Positions 26,712-35,566 of a stretch of DNA of 64,000 nt are shown here, piece by piece. This stretch comes from Bordetella parapertussis (GTDB lineage Bacteria > Pseudomonadota > Gammaproteobacteria > Burkholderiales > SG8-41). A model generated the notes under the pieces. It ran no database searches, was not told the DNA's origin, and was given only the letters and a program-made list of their open reading frames with translations. The translations under genes were made by a program, and so were the position numbers. The DNA is taken from the NCBI GenBank assembly GCA_945906815.1, contig CAMDRT010000005.1:62001-126000 (forward strand). Direction: 5' to 3'. Position 1 is the first letter of the stretch. Each line of letters starts with the position of its first letter.

Positions 26712-28166
26712 TTAGGCAGGTGCCGCCGCCATCTTCAACCCAAGCTCCTCCGCCACCGCCTGCTCAACCACCGTGCCCTTGAAGAAATCCGGATTATTGC
26801 CGGTGTGCAGAAGCGCGGCGTTGGTGAAGGTGAACTCGCGGAAATCCTGATCGGTGACGAAACCTTTTTCCACCATTTCAAACGCTTCCGGAATCACTTC
26901 CTTGAAATCGGGCACGTCGAAATGCGTGAAGTCGGAACTGAACACCGGGCGCAGCCGCACGCCCATGCGCGGGTCGAAGGCCCACATCGTCGCGCGGTCG
27001 TCCGCTTCGCAGCCGAAGTAGAAATTGCCCGAGAACACCGAGCGGATATCCGCTTTTGAGGTGACGCCCGCCGCTTCAAAATCGTCGGTGACGTGCTCGG
27101 GCCGCGCGAGTTCTTCAAGACTGCACTCCGGACGGAATGCGTCGAGGTTATTCATGATCGCGTCGGTATTGGCTTGCAATCGCTGATCGCCATACTTAGC
27201 GATAAGTTGCTGTAACTCGGCAACATTCGTTTCATTCGGGTATTGCAACGCGGCGCGCTGGCGCTTCTCCCAGTGTTCGATCATGTCGCCGACCATCTGA
27301 CAGGCCCAGCTCACGCCGCCTTCCATGAAACCGAAATTAAGGCTGGGGTAGCGGCGCGCGACGCCGCCGAGGAAAACGCCGCGCGCGAAGGCGTGGTTGG
27401 ATTCGGCGAAGTGGCCGACGTGGTTGTAGGTGAAATTGCTGATGGAGGCGCGATCCGACCAGCGCACGCTGCCTGAGTGCTGGGTCACTGCCACGCCGAG
27501 TTCGACGCAGCGCTGCCACAACGGGTCGTAGTTATAGGGACTGTCGAGCGCGATGGTGTCGCTGTACCAGGCGGCTTTGCGCGGATCGATGCCTTCCGCA
27601 GCGCTGGGGATGGTGCGTTCCTGGTTGCCGCGCAGCATGATCGCTTTGAATCCCAGCGTGCCGACGGCGTATTCCAGCTCCTCGATAGCATCGTCCGGCG
27701 TACGCGCGGGCAGGATGGCTACCGGTGCAAACCGGGACGCAAACGGCGCGAACATGTTGGCCGTCATGCGATTGTAGGCGCGCGCCGAGGCCCGCAGCAG
27801 GTCATCGTCGGCGATGCCGTTGATGGTGAGCCCAAAGCTGGGATACATCACCGCAAAGTCTATGCCCAATTCCGGCAGGCGCTCGTTGAGCAGAGCGGGC
27901 AGCAGCGCCGTAGCTTTGTCCAGCGTATTGCTGGTCACACCCCACCAGATGGCGCGGCGCAGGCGCTGGTGCTGGCGTGCCTCCGCAGTGGCGCGGTACC
28001 ACGCCTCATTCTGGCGCCACAGCGCCCGCATCTTGTCGACGCAAGCGGGGCCACCCGCTTCGCTTAAGTATTCGAGGAATACGGGAATCGGCTCCATCCA
28101 ATGGCCATCACCGTCGATCACCGGGTGCTTTAACCCGGCGTGGATTTCTTCTGCTCGATGCTTCAT
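26712..28166 (-). CDS. Amidohydrolase family protein (amidohydrolase_2, ACMSD-like)
   Basis: The 484-residue protein is a TIM-barrel metal-dependent hydrolase or decarboxylase of the amidohydrolase_2 group. The first metal motif is VIDGDGHWMEP (residues 16-27), where most relatives have D.D.H, and later parts include MEGGVSWACQMVGDM and FSSDFTHFDVPDF. The length matches uncharacterised relatives of about 400-490 residues. Reactions in the group include decarboxylation of aromatic acids and hydrolysis of amides. It lies 32 bases after Bug copy 7 on the same strand and is probably cotranscribed with it. Confidence 0.88.
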   Translation of the reverse strand: MKHRAEEIHAGLKHPVIDGDGHWMEPIPVFLEYLSEAGGPACVDKMRALWRQNEAWYRATAEARQHQRLRRAIWWGVTSNTLDKATALLPALLNERLPELGIDFAVMYPSFGLTINGIADDDLLRASARAYNRMTANMFAPFASRFAPVAILPARTPDDAIEELEYAVGTLGFKAIMLRGNQERTIPSAAEGIDPRKAAWYSDTIALDSPYNYDPLWQRCVELGVAVTQHSGSVRWSDRASISNFTYNHVGHFAESNHAFARGVFLGGVARRYPSLNFGFMEGGVSWACQMVGDMIEHWEKRQRAALQYPNETNVAELQQLIAKYGDQRLQANTDAIMNNLDAFRPECSLEELARPEHVTDDFEAAGVTSKADIRSVFSGNFYFGCEADDRATMWAFDPRMGVRLRPVFSSDFTHFDVPDFKEVIPEAFEMVEKGFVTDQDFREFTFTNAALLHTGNNPDFFKGTVVEQAVAEELGLKMAAAPA

Positions 28167-28198
28167 GGTTACCGCTCCTTTTGCTAGTCAACACACCG

Positions 28199-29230
28199 TC
28201 ATTTGGGCCGCAGTCCGGCATCCCGTACCAACCGGGATAACATTGCGATTTGCGCGCGCAAGATTTTGTCGCACTCTTCCGGCGTGCTCGGTGCGGCGAC
28301 AAAGCCGATGGCCAGCATCCGCTCCTTGACATCGGGGAGACTGAGGATGCGCGCCATCTCCTGGCTGATCTGATTGCGGATGGGGCGTGGTGTGCCGGCG
28401 GGCGCTAGTATTGCGTGCGAGGTTTCGGGTTGCTTGAACTCGGATAGCAGCTCCGCCAGCGACGGCACATCGGGCAATACGGGTGTGCGCCACGGTGCGG
28501 TCATTGCCAACGCCAACACCTTCCCATCCTGGATGAAGGGCAGCGCTACGCCTAGCGTCGCCACGGTGTAATGGACGCGTCCGCCCAACACCTCAATCAT
28601 CGCTTCCGGCCCGCCTTTGAACGCTACCTGTATGACTTTGATGCCGGCGGCAAGGTTAAAGCGTGCACCGCTCAAGTGGCTCGCGGATCCGGTCGAGCTG
28701 GAGCCGAAGACGAGCTTGCCGGGTTGGGCCTTGGCCAGCGCGATGAGCTCCTTGATCGTTTTGACGCCCAGCGTAGGCGCTATCACCAGCAGGTTGGCGC
28801 TGAACCCGATTTGCGTAGCGCCCGCGAAGTCCTGGAGCGGGTCGTAAGGCAGGCTGGGTTGCATGGCTGCGCTGATGGCAAAATTGGGCAGCGTGTAAAT
28901 GAGGGTGTAGCCATCCGGCGCGGCCTTGGCCACCGGGCTTGCCGCCAGCAAGCCGCTTGCGCCAGGCCGATTGTCCATGATCACGGGTCGCCCCCAGCTC
29001 TCGCTCAATTTCTGGGCGAACATGCGCGCCAACATGTCGGGCTGACTGGCGGCGGTGGTCGAGATCACCAGGCGGATCGGCTTCACCGGGTAATTTTGTT
29101 GCGCCAGCGCAATACCGGGCAATGCCGCAAGCGCGGCACCTGTCAACACTGCGATGGCGAAACACTGTCGTTGCGAAGCCTGCACGGCGTCCCCGTTCGT
29201 CACTTTAGCGCTTACTCGCCTAGCGCTCAT
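28199..29230 (-). CDS. Bug/TctC-family receptor (copy 7)
   Basis: The 343-residue frame contains a Sec signal peptide (FAIAVLTGAALAALPGIALAQ) preceded by about 20 charged residues. The native start may therefore be an internal codon near residue 16. Motifs are YPVKPIRLVISTTAASQPD, an unusual version without the GG, then DNRPGASGLLAA and PDGYTLIY. The changed ligand-pocket loop suggests a ligand different from the classic copies. It is paired with the amidohydrolase gene downstream. The divergent MhpA-like gene starts 180 bases away. Confidence 0.88.
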   Translation of the reverse strand: MSARRVSAKVTNGDAVQASQRQCFAIAVLTGAALAALPGIALAQQNYPVKPIRLVISTTAASQPDMLARMFAQKLSESWGRPVIMDNRPGASGLLAASPVAKAAPDGYTLIYTLPNFAISAAMQPSLPYDPLQDFAGATQIGFSANLLVIAPTLGVKTIKELIALAKAQPGKLVFGSSSTGSASHLSGARFNLAAGIKVIQVAFKGGPEAMIEVLGGRVHYTVATLGVALPFIQDGKVLALAMTAPWRTPVLPDVPSLAELLSEFKQPETSHAILAPAGTPRPIRNQISQEMARILSLPDVKERMLAIGFVAAPSTPEECDKILRAQIAMLSRLVRDAGLRPK

Positions 29231-29409
29231 TTTTCTTCACTGGGTCATGCGGGCCCAAACCGCACCAACCTAATATAGCACTGTGCTTGTTTCCTCGCTG
29301 CATAAACCTGGTGCGCGACGGACAGTTCAATAGGTTGCAGCATCCTGTCCACGCGTCTATGCTTTATGAGCAGCCAGGAGGCGTAGACGCAACAGCGGAC
29401 TGCAAAAAA

Positions 29410-31023
29410 ATGAAACCTGTGAATCACTACCCGGTTGCCATCATCGGCGCCGGCCCCACCGGCTTGATGCTGGCCCATCTGCTGGGCGGGTATGGGGTCG
29501 GGACACTGCTGGTTGAACGCCATGCCACCACCGTGGGAGAGCCACGCGCGGTTTCGATCGACGATGAAAGTCTGCGCGCCGTGCAAAACGCCGGCGCGCT
29601 GGGCCGCGTGCTGCCCGACCTCGTGCAAGGCTATGGTGTGGATTACCACGCGCGCAACGGGAAAGTGTTCGCGCAGATCCGGCCGACCTCGCGCGAGTAC
29701 GGTTACGCCAAGCGCAACGCATTTCGCCAGCCGTTGTTGGAAGCGGCTTTGTACGAGGCGCTCAAGCGCTACCCGCAGGTGAGCGTGCACATGGCGCATG
29801 AGTTGGTCGACTTTGCCGAAACCAAGCACAAGGTCGAGCTCACGCTCAAGCACGAGGAGGGCACGCGCAATGTCACCTGCGACTGGCTGGTAGCCTGCGA
29901 TGGCGGCCGCAGTACGGTGCGCGACAAACTCGGCATCCCGCTGCGCGGCGCCACCTTTGCCGAGCGCTGGCTGATCGTCGATCTCACGCAGCGGCAGGAT
30001 GCGTTCCCGCACACCCGCACTTATTGCGACCCGGCGCGCGCCACCATACGGCTGCCCGGCCCGCACGGCACGCTGCGCTATGAGTTTATGTTGCACCCCG
30101 ATGAGAACGCTGAGCAGATGCTCGATGAATCCCGCATCCGCGCCTGGATGCGCGTACGCGTCGCCAGCGACGCTGATCTGCCCATCGTGCGCAAGGTGGT
30201 CTACACCTTCCATGCCCGCATCGCCTCCGCGTGGCGCAACGGCCGCGTGTTCCTCGCCGGTGATGCCGCGCACCTGACGCCACCGTTCGCTGGGCAGGGC
30301 ATGAATAGCGGCGTGCGCGATGCCTGCAACCTGGCGTGGAAACTTGCTGCGGTGGTGCGCGGCGAACTGGGGCCGCGTGTGCTCGATACCTACGCGGTTG
30401 AGCGCTCGCCGCACGCCTGGGCCTTGATCCGGATGGCCTTGCGCATAGGCTTTTTCATGCAGCCGAAGTCGCGCGTCTCGGCGCTGCTCATGCAAGGCGC
30501 GCTGCGTGTGATCAGCCTCTACCGGCCGGCGCGCGACTATGTGTTGCAACTGAAGTTCAAGCCCAAGCCGCGTTTCCGTAGCGGCTTTTTCGTGCCGGAT
30601 GCGGTGCCGGGCGTGTTGTCGAGTGAGGCGATGCGTGCCGGCCAGCTCCTAGCGCAGCCATTGGTGGAATTGCACAGCGGTGAGCGTGTGTTGCTCGACG
30701 AGGTGCTTGGCCACGGCTATGCCTGCATCGGGCGCAGTGCGCCGCCGGGCGTGCTCGCCGCCCTGCGCGAGGCGTTTGCGGACCTGCCCTTGCGTTTTGT
30801 GGTGGTGGTGCGTAAGGATCAGCCGTTGTTGCGTGACGTGCCGCAAGACTGCATTGTGGTGCGAGACTGCGAGGGTGTGCTCGACAGCCTACTTAACGGG
30901 GCGGGTGCGCAAGCGCTGCTGCTGCGCCCGGACCGCTACGTACTCGCTTTCCTGCGCTCACCGGGTTTCAGCGACGAGATGGCAAAGGTGAAAGCACTGT
31001 TTGCGCGTACGTGGGCGCTATGA
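29410..31023 (+). CDS. FAD-dependent aromatic hydroxylase (MhpA-like)
   Basis: The 537-residue flavoprotein monooxygenase resembles 3-(3-hydroxyphenyl)propionate hydroxylase. It has the Rossmann motif GAGPTGLM at about residues 13-20, the DG motif in CDGGRSTVRDKLGI and the GD motif FLAGDAAHLTPPFAGQGMN near residue 280. NLAWKLAAVVRG then follows. The C-terminal thioredoxin-like domain is short. It uses NAD(P)H and O2 to hydroxylate a phenolic acid. ATG 29410 begins MKPVNHYPVAIIG as in relatives. A GGAGG element lies about 30 bases upstream and could serve an unrecognised earlier start. It is convergent with the MFS gene. Confidence 0.88.
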   Translation: MKPVNHYPVAIIGAGPTGLMLAHLLGGYGVGTLLVERHATTVGEPRAVSIDDESLRAVQNAGALGRVLPDLVQGYGVDYHARNGKVFAQIRPTSREYGYAKRNAFRQPLLEAALYEALKRYPQVSVHMAHELVDFAETKHKVELTLKHEEGTRNVTCDWLVACDGGRSTVRDKLGIPLRGATFAERWLIVDLTQRQDAFPHTRTYCDPARATIRLPGPHGTLRYEFMLHPDENAEQMLDESRIRAWMRVRVASDADLPIVRKVVYTFHARIASAWRNGRVFLAGDAAHLTPPFAGQGMNSGVRDACNLAWKLAAVVRGELGPRVLDTYAVERSPHAWALIRMALRIGFFMQPKSRVSALLMQGALRVISLYRPARDYVLQLKFKPKPRFRSGFFVPDAVPGVLSSEAMRAGQLLAQPLVELHSGERVLLDEVLGHGYACIGRSAPPGVLAALREAFADLPLRFVVVVRKDQPLLRDVPQDCIVVRDCEGVLDSLLNGAGAQALLLRPDRYVLAFLRSPGFSDEMAKVKALFARTWAL

Positions 31024-31045
31024 CCCCTGTGCGCCAATTGAATTT

Positions 31046-32293
31046 CTAAAGCGCCGCTTTTTTATGCCGCGGCAAGGCCAGCGCCAGTGGCAGCCCAACC
31101 AGCCCAATCAACAGGGATGCAAGCAGTGACCAGGTATAGTCACCGGATAAGTCGAATAGACCGCCGCCCATCCAGCCCCCGAGCGCCATGCCGAGACTGG
31201 CGCCCACCATCTCGAAGGAGTAAATCGAGCTCAGCGGCGCTTTATCGCCAAATAACTGCCGGTTAATGATCGGAAAGCCGACCATCTCGCCGCCGTAGCA
31301 CAGGCCAAAGACGACGGCAAACAGATAAAAGGCCCAGGCTTCGGTGGCAAAAAATAAAATAATCACTGGCAGGCTCTGACCCAGCAGCGAGATGCTGAGC
31401 ACGGTGCGGCCGCCGAGACGCTCCGCGAGGACGGAGAAAGTGAAGCGGCTGATTACCGAGACGCCGGCGATGGTAGCGAGCACGCCCGCTGCCTCCACTC
31501 CCGGTATGCCTTTGAAGGTAGCCATCGATACCACATGGGCGAGGATGACGGCGTGTGCAACGCACCCAATGTGATGGATGCTGGTCAACTGCCAGACCGT
31601 GCGCTGGCTGAGTATATCGCGCAGCCGCACCGGCACGGGTTCGGATGTGCCGGGCGCACGCGGCTTGTCGGGTATGTCCTCGGCACCGTAGGCAGTCAAG
31701 CCCTTGGCAGCGGGACTGTTGAATATGAACATCGAAAAGATGGCCAGTAAGCACCCCACCACAATGCCGATAGTGGTAAAGGTGTTTTGCCATCCCCGTG
31801 TTTCCAGCAGCCAGCGGAAGAGTGGCGCAAAAATCACCGGGCCGAGTCCCTGCGCTGCCCAATATATGCCTACTGCGATGCCCATATGGCGATAGAACCA
31901 TCGCGTCATGATCACCGGCAGCAGCACACTAAATGCCGCATGCCCCAGTGAGCCGACGAATAATCCGTAGAACACATAAAAGTGCCACAGCTCGGTGATG
32001 GTGCCCAGCAGCACCGTGCCCACACCGATCAGGACGGATGCCCCCAACATCAGTATGCGGGCGCCATAGCGGTCACCCAACCAACCCATGATCATGACGG
32101 CAGGAAGCCCGACTATGAAGGCAAGAGAATAGGCAAACGATATGTCGCCGCGCTTCCACCCAAACAGCTCGACCAGAGGATCGATGAAGACGGCGAATGA
32201 AGCGGTATCGGCGCGGCTGACAATGTTCAGAACGCACGAAGCGCCCAAAACGACCCACGCGTAGTGGAAACTGAATTTTTTTAGGTGTGCCAC
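31046..32293 (-). CDS. MFS transporter (oxalate/formate or monocarboxylate type)
   Basis: The 415-residue inner-membrane protein has 12 predicted helices starting YAWVVLGASCVLNIVSRADT. The cytoplasmic loop between helices 2 and 3 reads GWLGDRYGAR, the MFS signature. The general shape, with SFAYSLAFIVGLPAVMIMG and RWFYRHMGIAVGIYWAAQGLG, places it with the OFA/MCT carriers that move small carboxylates. It ends in a basic tail (LPRHKKAAL). Together with the nearby aromatic hydroxylase it may import an aromatic acid, which is inference from position. Confidence 0.88.
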   Translation of the reverse strand: MAHLKKFSFHYAWVVLGASCVLNIVSRADTASFAVFIDPLVELFGWKRGDISFAYSLAFIVGLPAVMIMGWLGDRYGARILMLGASVLIGVGTVLLGTITELWHFYVFYGLFVGSLGHAAFSVLLPVIMTRWFYRHMGIAVGIYWAAQGLGPVIFAPLFRWLLETRGWQNTFTTIGIVVGCLLAIFSMFIFNSPAAKGLTAYGAEDIPDKPRAPGTSEPVPVRLRDILSQRTVWQLTSIHHIGCVAHAVILAHVVSMATFKGIPGVEAAGVLATIAGVSVISRFTFSVLAERLGGRTVLSISLLGQSLPVIILFFATEAWAFYLFAVVFGLCYGGEMVGFPIINRQLFGDKAPLSSIYSFEMVGASLGMALGGWMGGGLFDLSGDYTWSLLASLLIGLVGLPLALALPRHKKAAL

Positions 32294-32423
32294 GGATGAG
32301 GGCGCTCTCGGGAGTCTTGATTCTGCGGGGGAACTTCCACTTTCAACGCTATAGTAGCATTCAAAGATTGCTCTGCCGTCCTGTGATGACGGGCGGGTGA
32401 CGTGTCGTGGTCGCGCAGCCGTG

Positions 32424-32452
32424 GTTCATTCTTCCGCTGCCACGATAAAGGG
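32424..32452 (+). repeat. Direct repeat, left copy
   Basis: This segment reads GTTCATTCT...CGATAAAGGG. It is matched at 32674-32700 with two bases deleted and a few changes. The two copies flank the small membrane-protein ORF at 32507, at the same distance from surrounding genes. Function unknown. Confidence 0.5.
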
Positions 32453-32506
32453 CGTAGCATTATTGACTGGAGATCGGCGCTACCATCGGCGATCTTGTCA
32501 CGCGCA

Positions 32507-32671
32507 ATGATGAAATATCTACTGATACTTTTATTGGCATGTCTTGCCGGCGTGGAATACTTTCACCACCGTTCGCACAGTCACGAGCAGCACGCGCTCA
32601 CTGGCGCTACGCCGGAGGCAAAGGCTGATGGCGCACGCGACTTGCTGCGCCAGCACCTCTATGGCCACTGA
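32507..32671 (+). CDS. Small membrane or exported protein (54 residues)
   Basis: This is a short ORF with a hydrophobic N-terminus (MMKYLLILLLACLAGVEYFH) that could be a membrane anchor or signal peptide. A histidine-rich stretch (HHRSHSHEQH) and an amphipathic, charged tail (EAKADGARDLLRQHLYGH) follow. I do not recognise it. The histidines could bind metal. No strong ribosome binding site precedes the ATG pair at 32507/32510, and two imperfect direct repeats bracket it. It could be a genuine small protein or a chance ORF. Codon use is like its neighbours. Confidence 0.45.
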   Translation: MMKYLLILLLACLAGVEYFHHRSHSHEQHALTGATPEAKADGARDLLRQHLYGH

Positions 32672-32673
32672 GC

Positions 32674-32700
32674 GTTCATTCTATCTGCAGCGATAAAGGG
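32674..32700 (+). repeat. Direct repeat, right copy
   Basis: This is the second copy of the GTTCATTCT...CGATAAAGGG element at 32424-32452. It ends just before the RIO-kinase promoter region, 39 bases ahead of its ATG. Confidence 0.5.
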
Positions 32701-32739
32701 TTAAAGGGTTAGAGCCACGCGGTAGCGTACAATGCCCTC

Positions 32740-33588
32740 ATGAAACCACCCCAACGTTTGCAATCCCTGATCGAAGAAGGCCTGATCGACACGGTGGTGC
32801 TGCAACTGATGAGCGGCAAAGAGGCTGCCGTCTATGTGGTGCGTAGCGGTGACCACACGCTGTGCGCCAAGGTCTACAAAGAGGCCACCCAGCGCAGCTT
32901 CCGGCAGGCGGTGGATTACACCGAAAACCGCAAGACCAAAAATAGCCGCCAGGCGCGCGCGATGGCCAAGGGCACCCGCTTTGGCCGGCAGGCGCAGGAG
33001 GCGGCCTGGCAAAGTGCCGAGGTGGATGCACTCTACCGGCTGGCTGCCGCTGGCGTGCGTGTGCCCGCGCCGCACAACTTTCTCGACGGTGTGCTGTTGA
33101 TGGAACTGGTGACCGATGAAAATGGCGAGGCCGCGCCGCGCCTAAACGATGTGACGTTCACGCCCGCTGAGGCGCGCGCGCATCACGCCATGCTGTTGCT
33201 GCAAGTGGTGCGCATGTTGTGTGCCGGCGTAGTGCATGGCGATCTTTCGGAGTTCAATATTTTGCTGGGGGCGGACGGCCCGGTGATTATCGATTTGCCG
33301 CAGGCGGTGGATGCTGCCGGCAACAATCACGCCCAGCGCATGCTGCTGCGTGACGTGGTGAACTTGCGTGATTTTTTTGGCCGCTTTGCACCGGAGCTGC
33401 TGCACAGCGACTTTGGCCCCGAAATCTGGGACTTATATCAGCGCGGCGCACTGACAACGGAGGCCGCGCTCACCGGCACCTTTGAACGCGAGCAGGGCGC
33501 GGTGGATCTTGCCAGCGTCATTCGTGAAATCGATGATGCGCGCGCCGAGGAAGCGGCGCGTATTTTGCGCATGCAGACAGTCGTGTAA
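32740..33588 (+). CDS. Bacterial RIO-family serine/threonine kinase
   Basis: The 282-residue protein has the RIO kinase fold. ATP lysine is K44 (CAKVYKEA), the nucleotide loop is GKEAAVYVV, the catalytic loop is HGDLSEFN (H166-N173) with D168 as catalytic base, and the metal aspartate is D185 in IIDLPQAVD. A conserved PAPHNFLDGVLLMELV hinge is present. RIO kinases in eukaryotes and archaea act in ribosome maturation; bacterial targets are poorly known. It is 282 residues long and has no N-terminal winged helix, so it is the RIO1-like bacterial type. It is convergent with the VapBC module across a hairpin. Confidence 0.88.
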   Translation: MKPPQRLQSLIEEGLIDTVVLQLMSGKEAAVYVVRSGDHTLCAKVYKEATQRSFRQAVDYTENRKTKNSRQARAMAKGTRFGRQAQEAAWQSAEVDALYRLAAAGVRVPAPHNFLDGVLLMELVTDENGEAAPRLNDVTFTPAEARAHHAMLLLQVVRMLCAGVVHGDLSEFNILLGADGPVIIDLPQAVDAAGNNHAQRMLLRDVVNLRDFFGRFAPELLHSDFGPEIWDLYQRGALTTEAALTGTFEREQGAVDLASVIREIDDARAEEAARILRMQTVV

Positions 33589-33595
33589 CTACGCG

Positions 33596-33641
33596 AGGGT
33601 AGAGTAGAGGGCAGGCGAGAGCCTGCTCTCTACTCTACCCT
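33596..33641. terminator. Long hairpin between RIO kinase and vapC, likely bidirectional terminator
   Basis: Two 21-base arms (33596-33616 and 33621-33641) are complementary except for one G-T pair, around a GAGA loop. The arms contain a tandem GTAGA. T-rich DNA (TATTCTGTTTTCTTTT) follows on the plus strand. It sits between two converging genes. Confidence 0.7.
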
Positions 33642-33655
33642 ATTCTGTTTTCTTT

Positions 33656-34093
33656 TCAGGATGAGGCGAAAACATTGCGAAATGCTTTTCGCTTGGCCGT
33701 CCGGTACACCGCGAAATCCGCGCGATCGATGGTGATGATGTCGGTAATGCCGTTTTTGTTTGCCAGCCAGACAAGAGACGCATCTGCCAGGTCCATCGGA
33801 CGGTCGGCGTACTTGCGCATCATGCGTGCAAGACCAGGCAAATCGTCCGGCGCAAGCGCCGCGATATGCATCAAGCCGCGCTGGTGGCCCTGGTGCAGCC
33901 AATCCAGAAAATCACCTTGGGCAGCAGCAGAAAAATCGAGAAAATACATGACTTCGGATATCACTTCCCAAGTCGTATGGCAACGCAACCCGGCACCACT
34001 GACGCGAAAAAATTCGACTGCGCGGGCGTGGTGGTGATCGCGGCGGTTGAACAACGCGGCCAAAGGCCCGCTGTCAACCAGTGCGTTTAGCAT
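33656..34093 (-). CDS. vapC: PIN-domain ribonuclease toxin (VapC type)
   Basis: The 145-residue toxin has the acidic PIN site: D7 in ALVDSGPL, E43 and E47 in TTWEVISEVMY, D101 and D104 in MDLADASL, and D123 in TIDRADF. These residues bind magnesium and cleave RNA. I start it at ATG 34093, which overlaps the antitoxin end by 20 bases and gives the family's usual beginning. The longer frame to 34207 overlaps the antitoxin entirely. The C-terminus (YRTAKRKAFRNVFA) is typical of this subgroup. All catalytic positions are present, so it looks active. Confidence 0.9.
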   Translation of the reverse strand: MLNALVDSGPLAALFNRRDHHHARAVEFFRVSGAGLRCHTTWEVISEVMYFLDFSAAAQGDFLDWLHQGHQRGLMHIAALAPDDLPGLARMMRKYADRPMDLADASLVWLANKNGITDIITIDRADFAVYRTAKRKAFRNVFASS

Positions 34094-34337
34094 GCAACCG
34101 TTCGCGCACGACACGCTTGATCCGTGCCGATTGGCGAGCGTCATCTCCATGACGGCCAAAGTGCGCCGCGCCGAGCGCAAACAAACCGCCATCAGCGGAA
34201 GTCTCATGCGCGGCGGACAAGCGATTAAGCGCTTGCTTGACCAGCGCCGATTTGGAAAGACCTGTTTGCACGTGCAAGCGCTCTACCAACTTTGATTCGG
34301 CTTCGGTCAAGCGGACAGTGAGGAATTGTGTGCTCAT
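34074..34337 (-). CDS. vapB: Ribbon-helix-helix antitoxin (VapB type)
   Basis: The 87-residue antitoxin starts MSTQFLTVRLTEAESKLVER, a ribbon-helix-helix strand and helix (CopG-like). GLSKSALVKQALNRL forms the second helix. The rest is a basic toxin-wrapping tail. It would bind the operon promoter and neutralise the PIN toxin encoded after it. The ATG at 34337 is favoured over 34355, which adds only MLHWRI. The stop lies within the toxin gene, so the two are translationally coupled. Confidence 0.85.
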   Translation of the reverse strand: MSTQFLTVRLTEAESKLVERLHVQTGLSKSALVKQALNRLSAAHETSADGGLFALGAAHFGRHGDDARQSARIKRVVRERLHAKRTG

Positions 34338-34426
34338 AATGCGCCAATGTAACACAAAATGTATCTTGTAACACGCGCGAAACAGGCGCAGGAATCCGCT
34401 ACCTCGCTGTCAATGGTTTATTATCC

Positions 34427-35410
34427 TCAATCCGGCTCGACGCCCGCTGCCTTCAGCACCTTGCCCATGTTCGGCGATTCGATTCTGACCAGCTCCAGCA
34501 CGCGCTGTGGTGTGGTGTGAACCGTGGCCACGCCCAGGCCCGCATATCGCTCCTGCACGTCGGGCAACTTCATGATTTGCGCGAGGTCGCTATTGAGACG
34601 ATGGACGATGGCGGCTGGCGTGCCCCTGGGTGTGAGGATGGCCCACCAGGTCTGGGGAATGGGTTCCGCCACGCCCGCTTCAACCATGGTCGGCACCTCC
34701 GGCAGTGCTGCAGAGCGCTGCTCGCTGGTGACGGCTAGCGCGCGCAGCTTGCCCGCCTTGATCTGCGGCACGGCGGGTACCATGTCCGAAAACACCATGG
34801 CAATCTGTCCGCCCACCAGGTCCGTCACCGCCAGTATGCCACCCTTGTAGGGCACATGGACGATGTTGATGCCGGTAGCCGTCTTGAAAATTTCGCCGCC
34901 GACATGCGCCGGTGTACCCCTGCCGCCGGAGCCGTAATTAAGTTGGCCCGGCCGCGCCTTGGCGAGCGCGACTAATTCTTGGACGCTGCGCGCCGGAACG
35001 GAAGGGTGCACCACCAGCACCGGACCGGCTCTTGCCACCAACGAAATCGGTGAGAAGTCGTTTAACGGATCGAAGCCGAGCCGCTTGTAGAGATGCGGAT
35101 TGGTTGCCAGCGCGGCGTTGTTGCTCATCAGCAGCGTGTAGCCGTCGGGCGCGGTTTTTGCGGCCATCTCGTGACCGATGTTGCCGCCCGCGCCAGGGCG
35201 GTTGTCCACCACCACTTGCCGCCCGAGGCTGTCGCTGAGTTTTTGCGCCAGTATGCGCGACAGCACATCGGTGGTGCCGCCCGGTGGGAAGGGTGCGATG
35301 AAGCGCACCGTCTTGGCGGGATAAGCGTCTTGCGCGCATGCGCATGAACCACCGCACATGAGCCCGGCTGCGGCGGCCCACCATCCTGGGGAACGGGTAC
35401 TGTTGTGCAT
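34427..35410 (-). CDS. Bug/TctC-family receptor (copy 8)
   Basis: The 327-residue receptor starts at ATG 35410 behind AAAGGAG. It has a weak signal sequence rich in alanine and cysteine (WWAAAAGLMCGGSCACAQ). The cysteines could mark a lipoprotein, but no clean lipobox is seen. Motifs are YPAKTVRFIAPFPPGG, DNRPGAGGNIG and PDGYTLLMSN. The C-terminus (LELVRIESPNMGKVLKAAGV) is standard. It is divergent from the GMC oxidoreductase gene across about 150 bases, which hints at a shared substrate. Confidence 0.9.
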   Translation of the reverse strand: MHNSTRSPGWWAAAAGLMCGGSCACAQDAYPAKTVRFIAPFPPGGTTDVLSRILAQKLSDSLGRQVVVDNRPGAGGNIGHEMAAKTAPDGYTLLMSNNAALATNPHLYKRLGFDPLNDFSPISLVARAGPVLVVHPSVPARSVQELVALAKARPGQLNYGSGGRGTPAHVGGEIFKTATGINIVHVPYKGGILAVTDLVGGQIAMVFSDMVPAVPQIKAGKLRALAVTSEQRSAALPEVPTMVEAGVAEPIPQTWWAILTPRGTPAAIVHRLNSDLAQIMKLPDVQERYAGLGVATVHTTPQRVLELVRIESPNMGKVLKAAGVEPD

Positions 35411-35566
35411 GGGGCTACTCCTTTCACGCAGTGTGCAGGACATACACCTAGGCGGCAACGCTATCGCTATACTGACACAGATGCGAGCCGGTTAGAAACG
35501 GATGCGTGACCGGCGCCTCGTATAATGCAAATCCGGCTGTGGAAAATTGTTGAAAAGGATGGCCTG

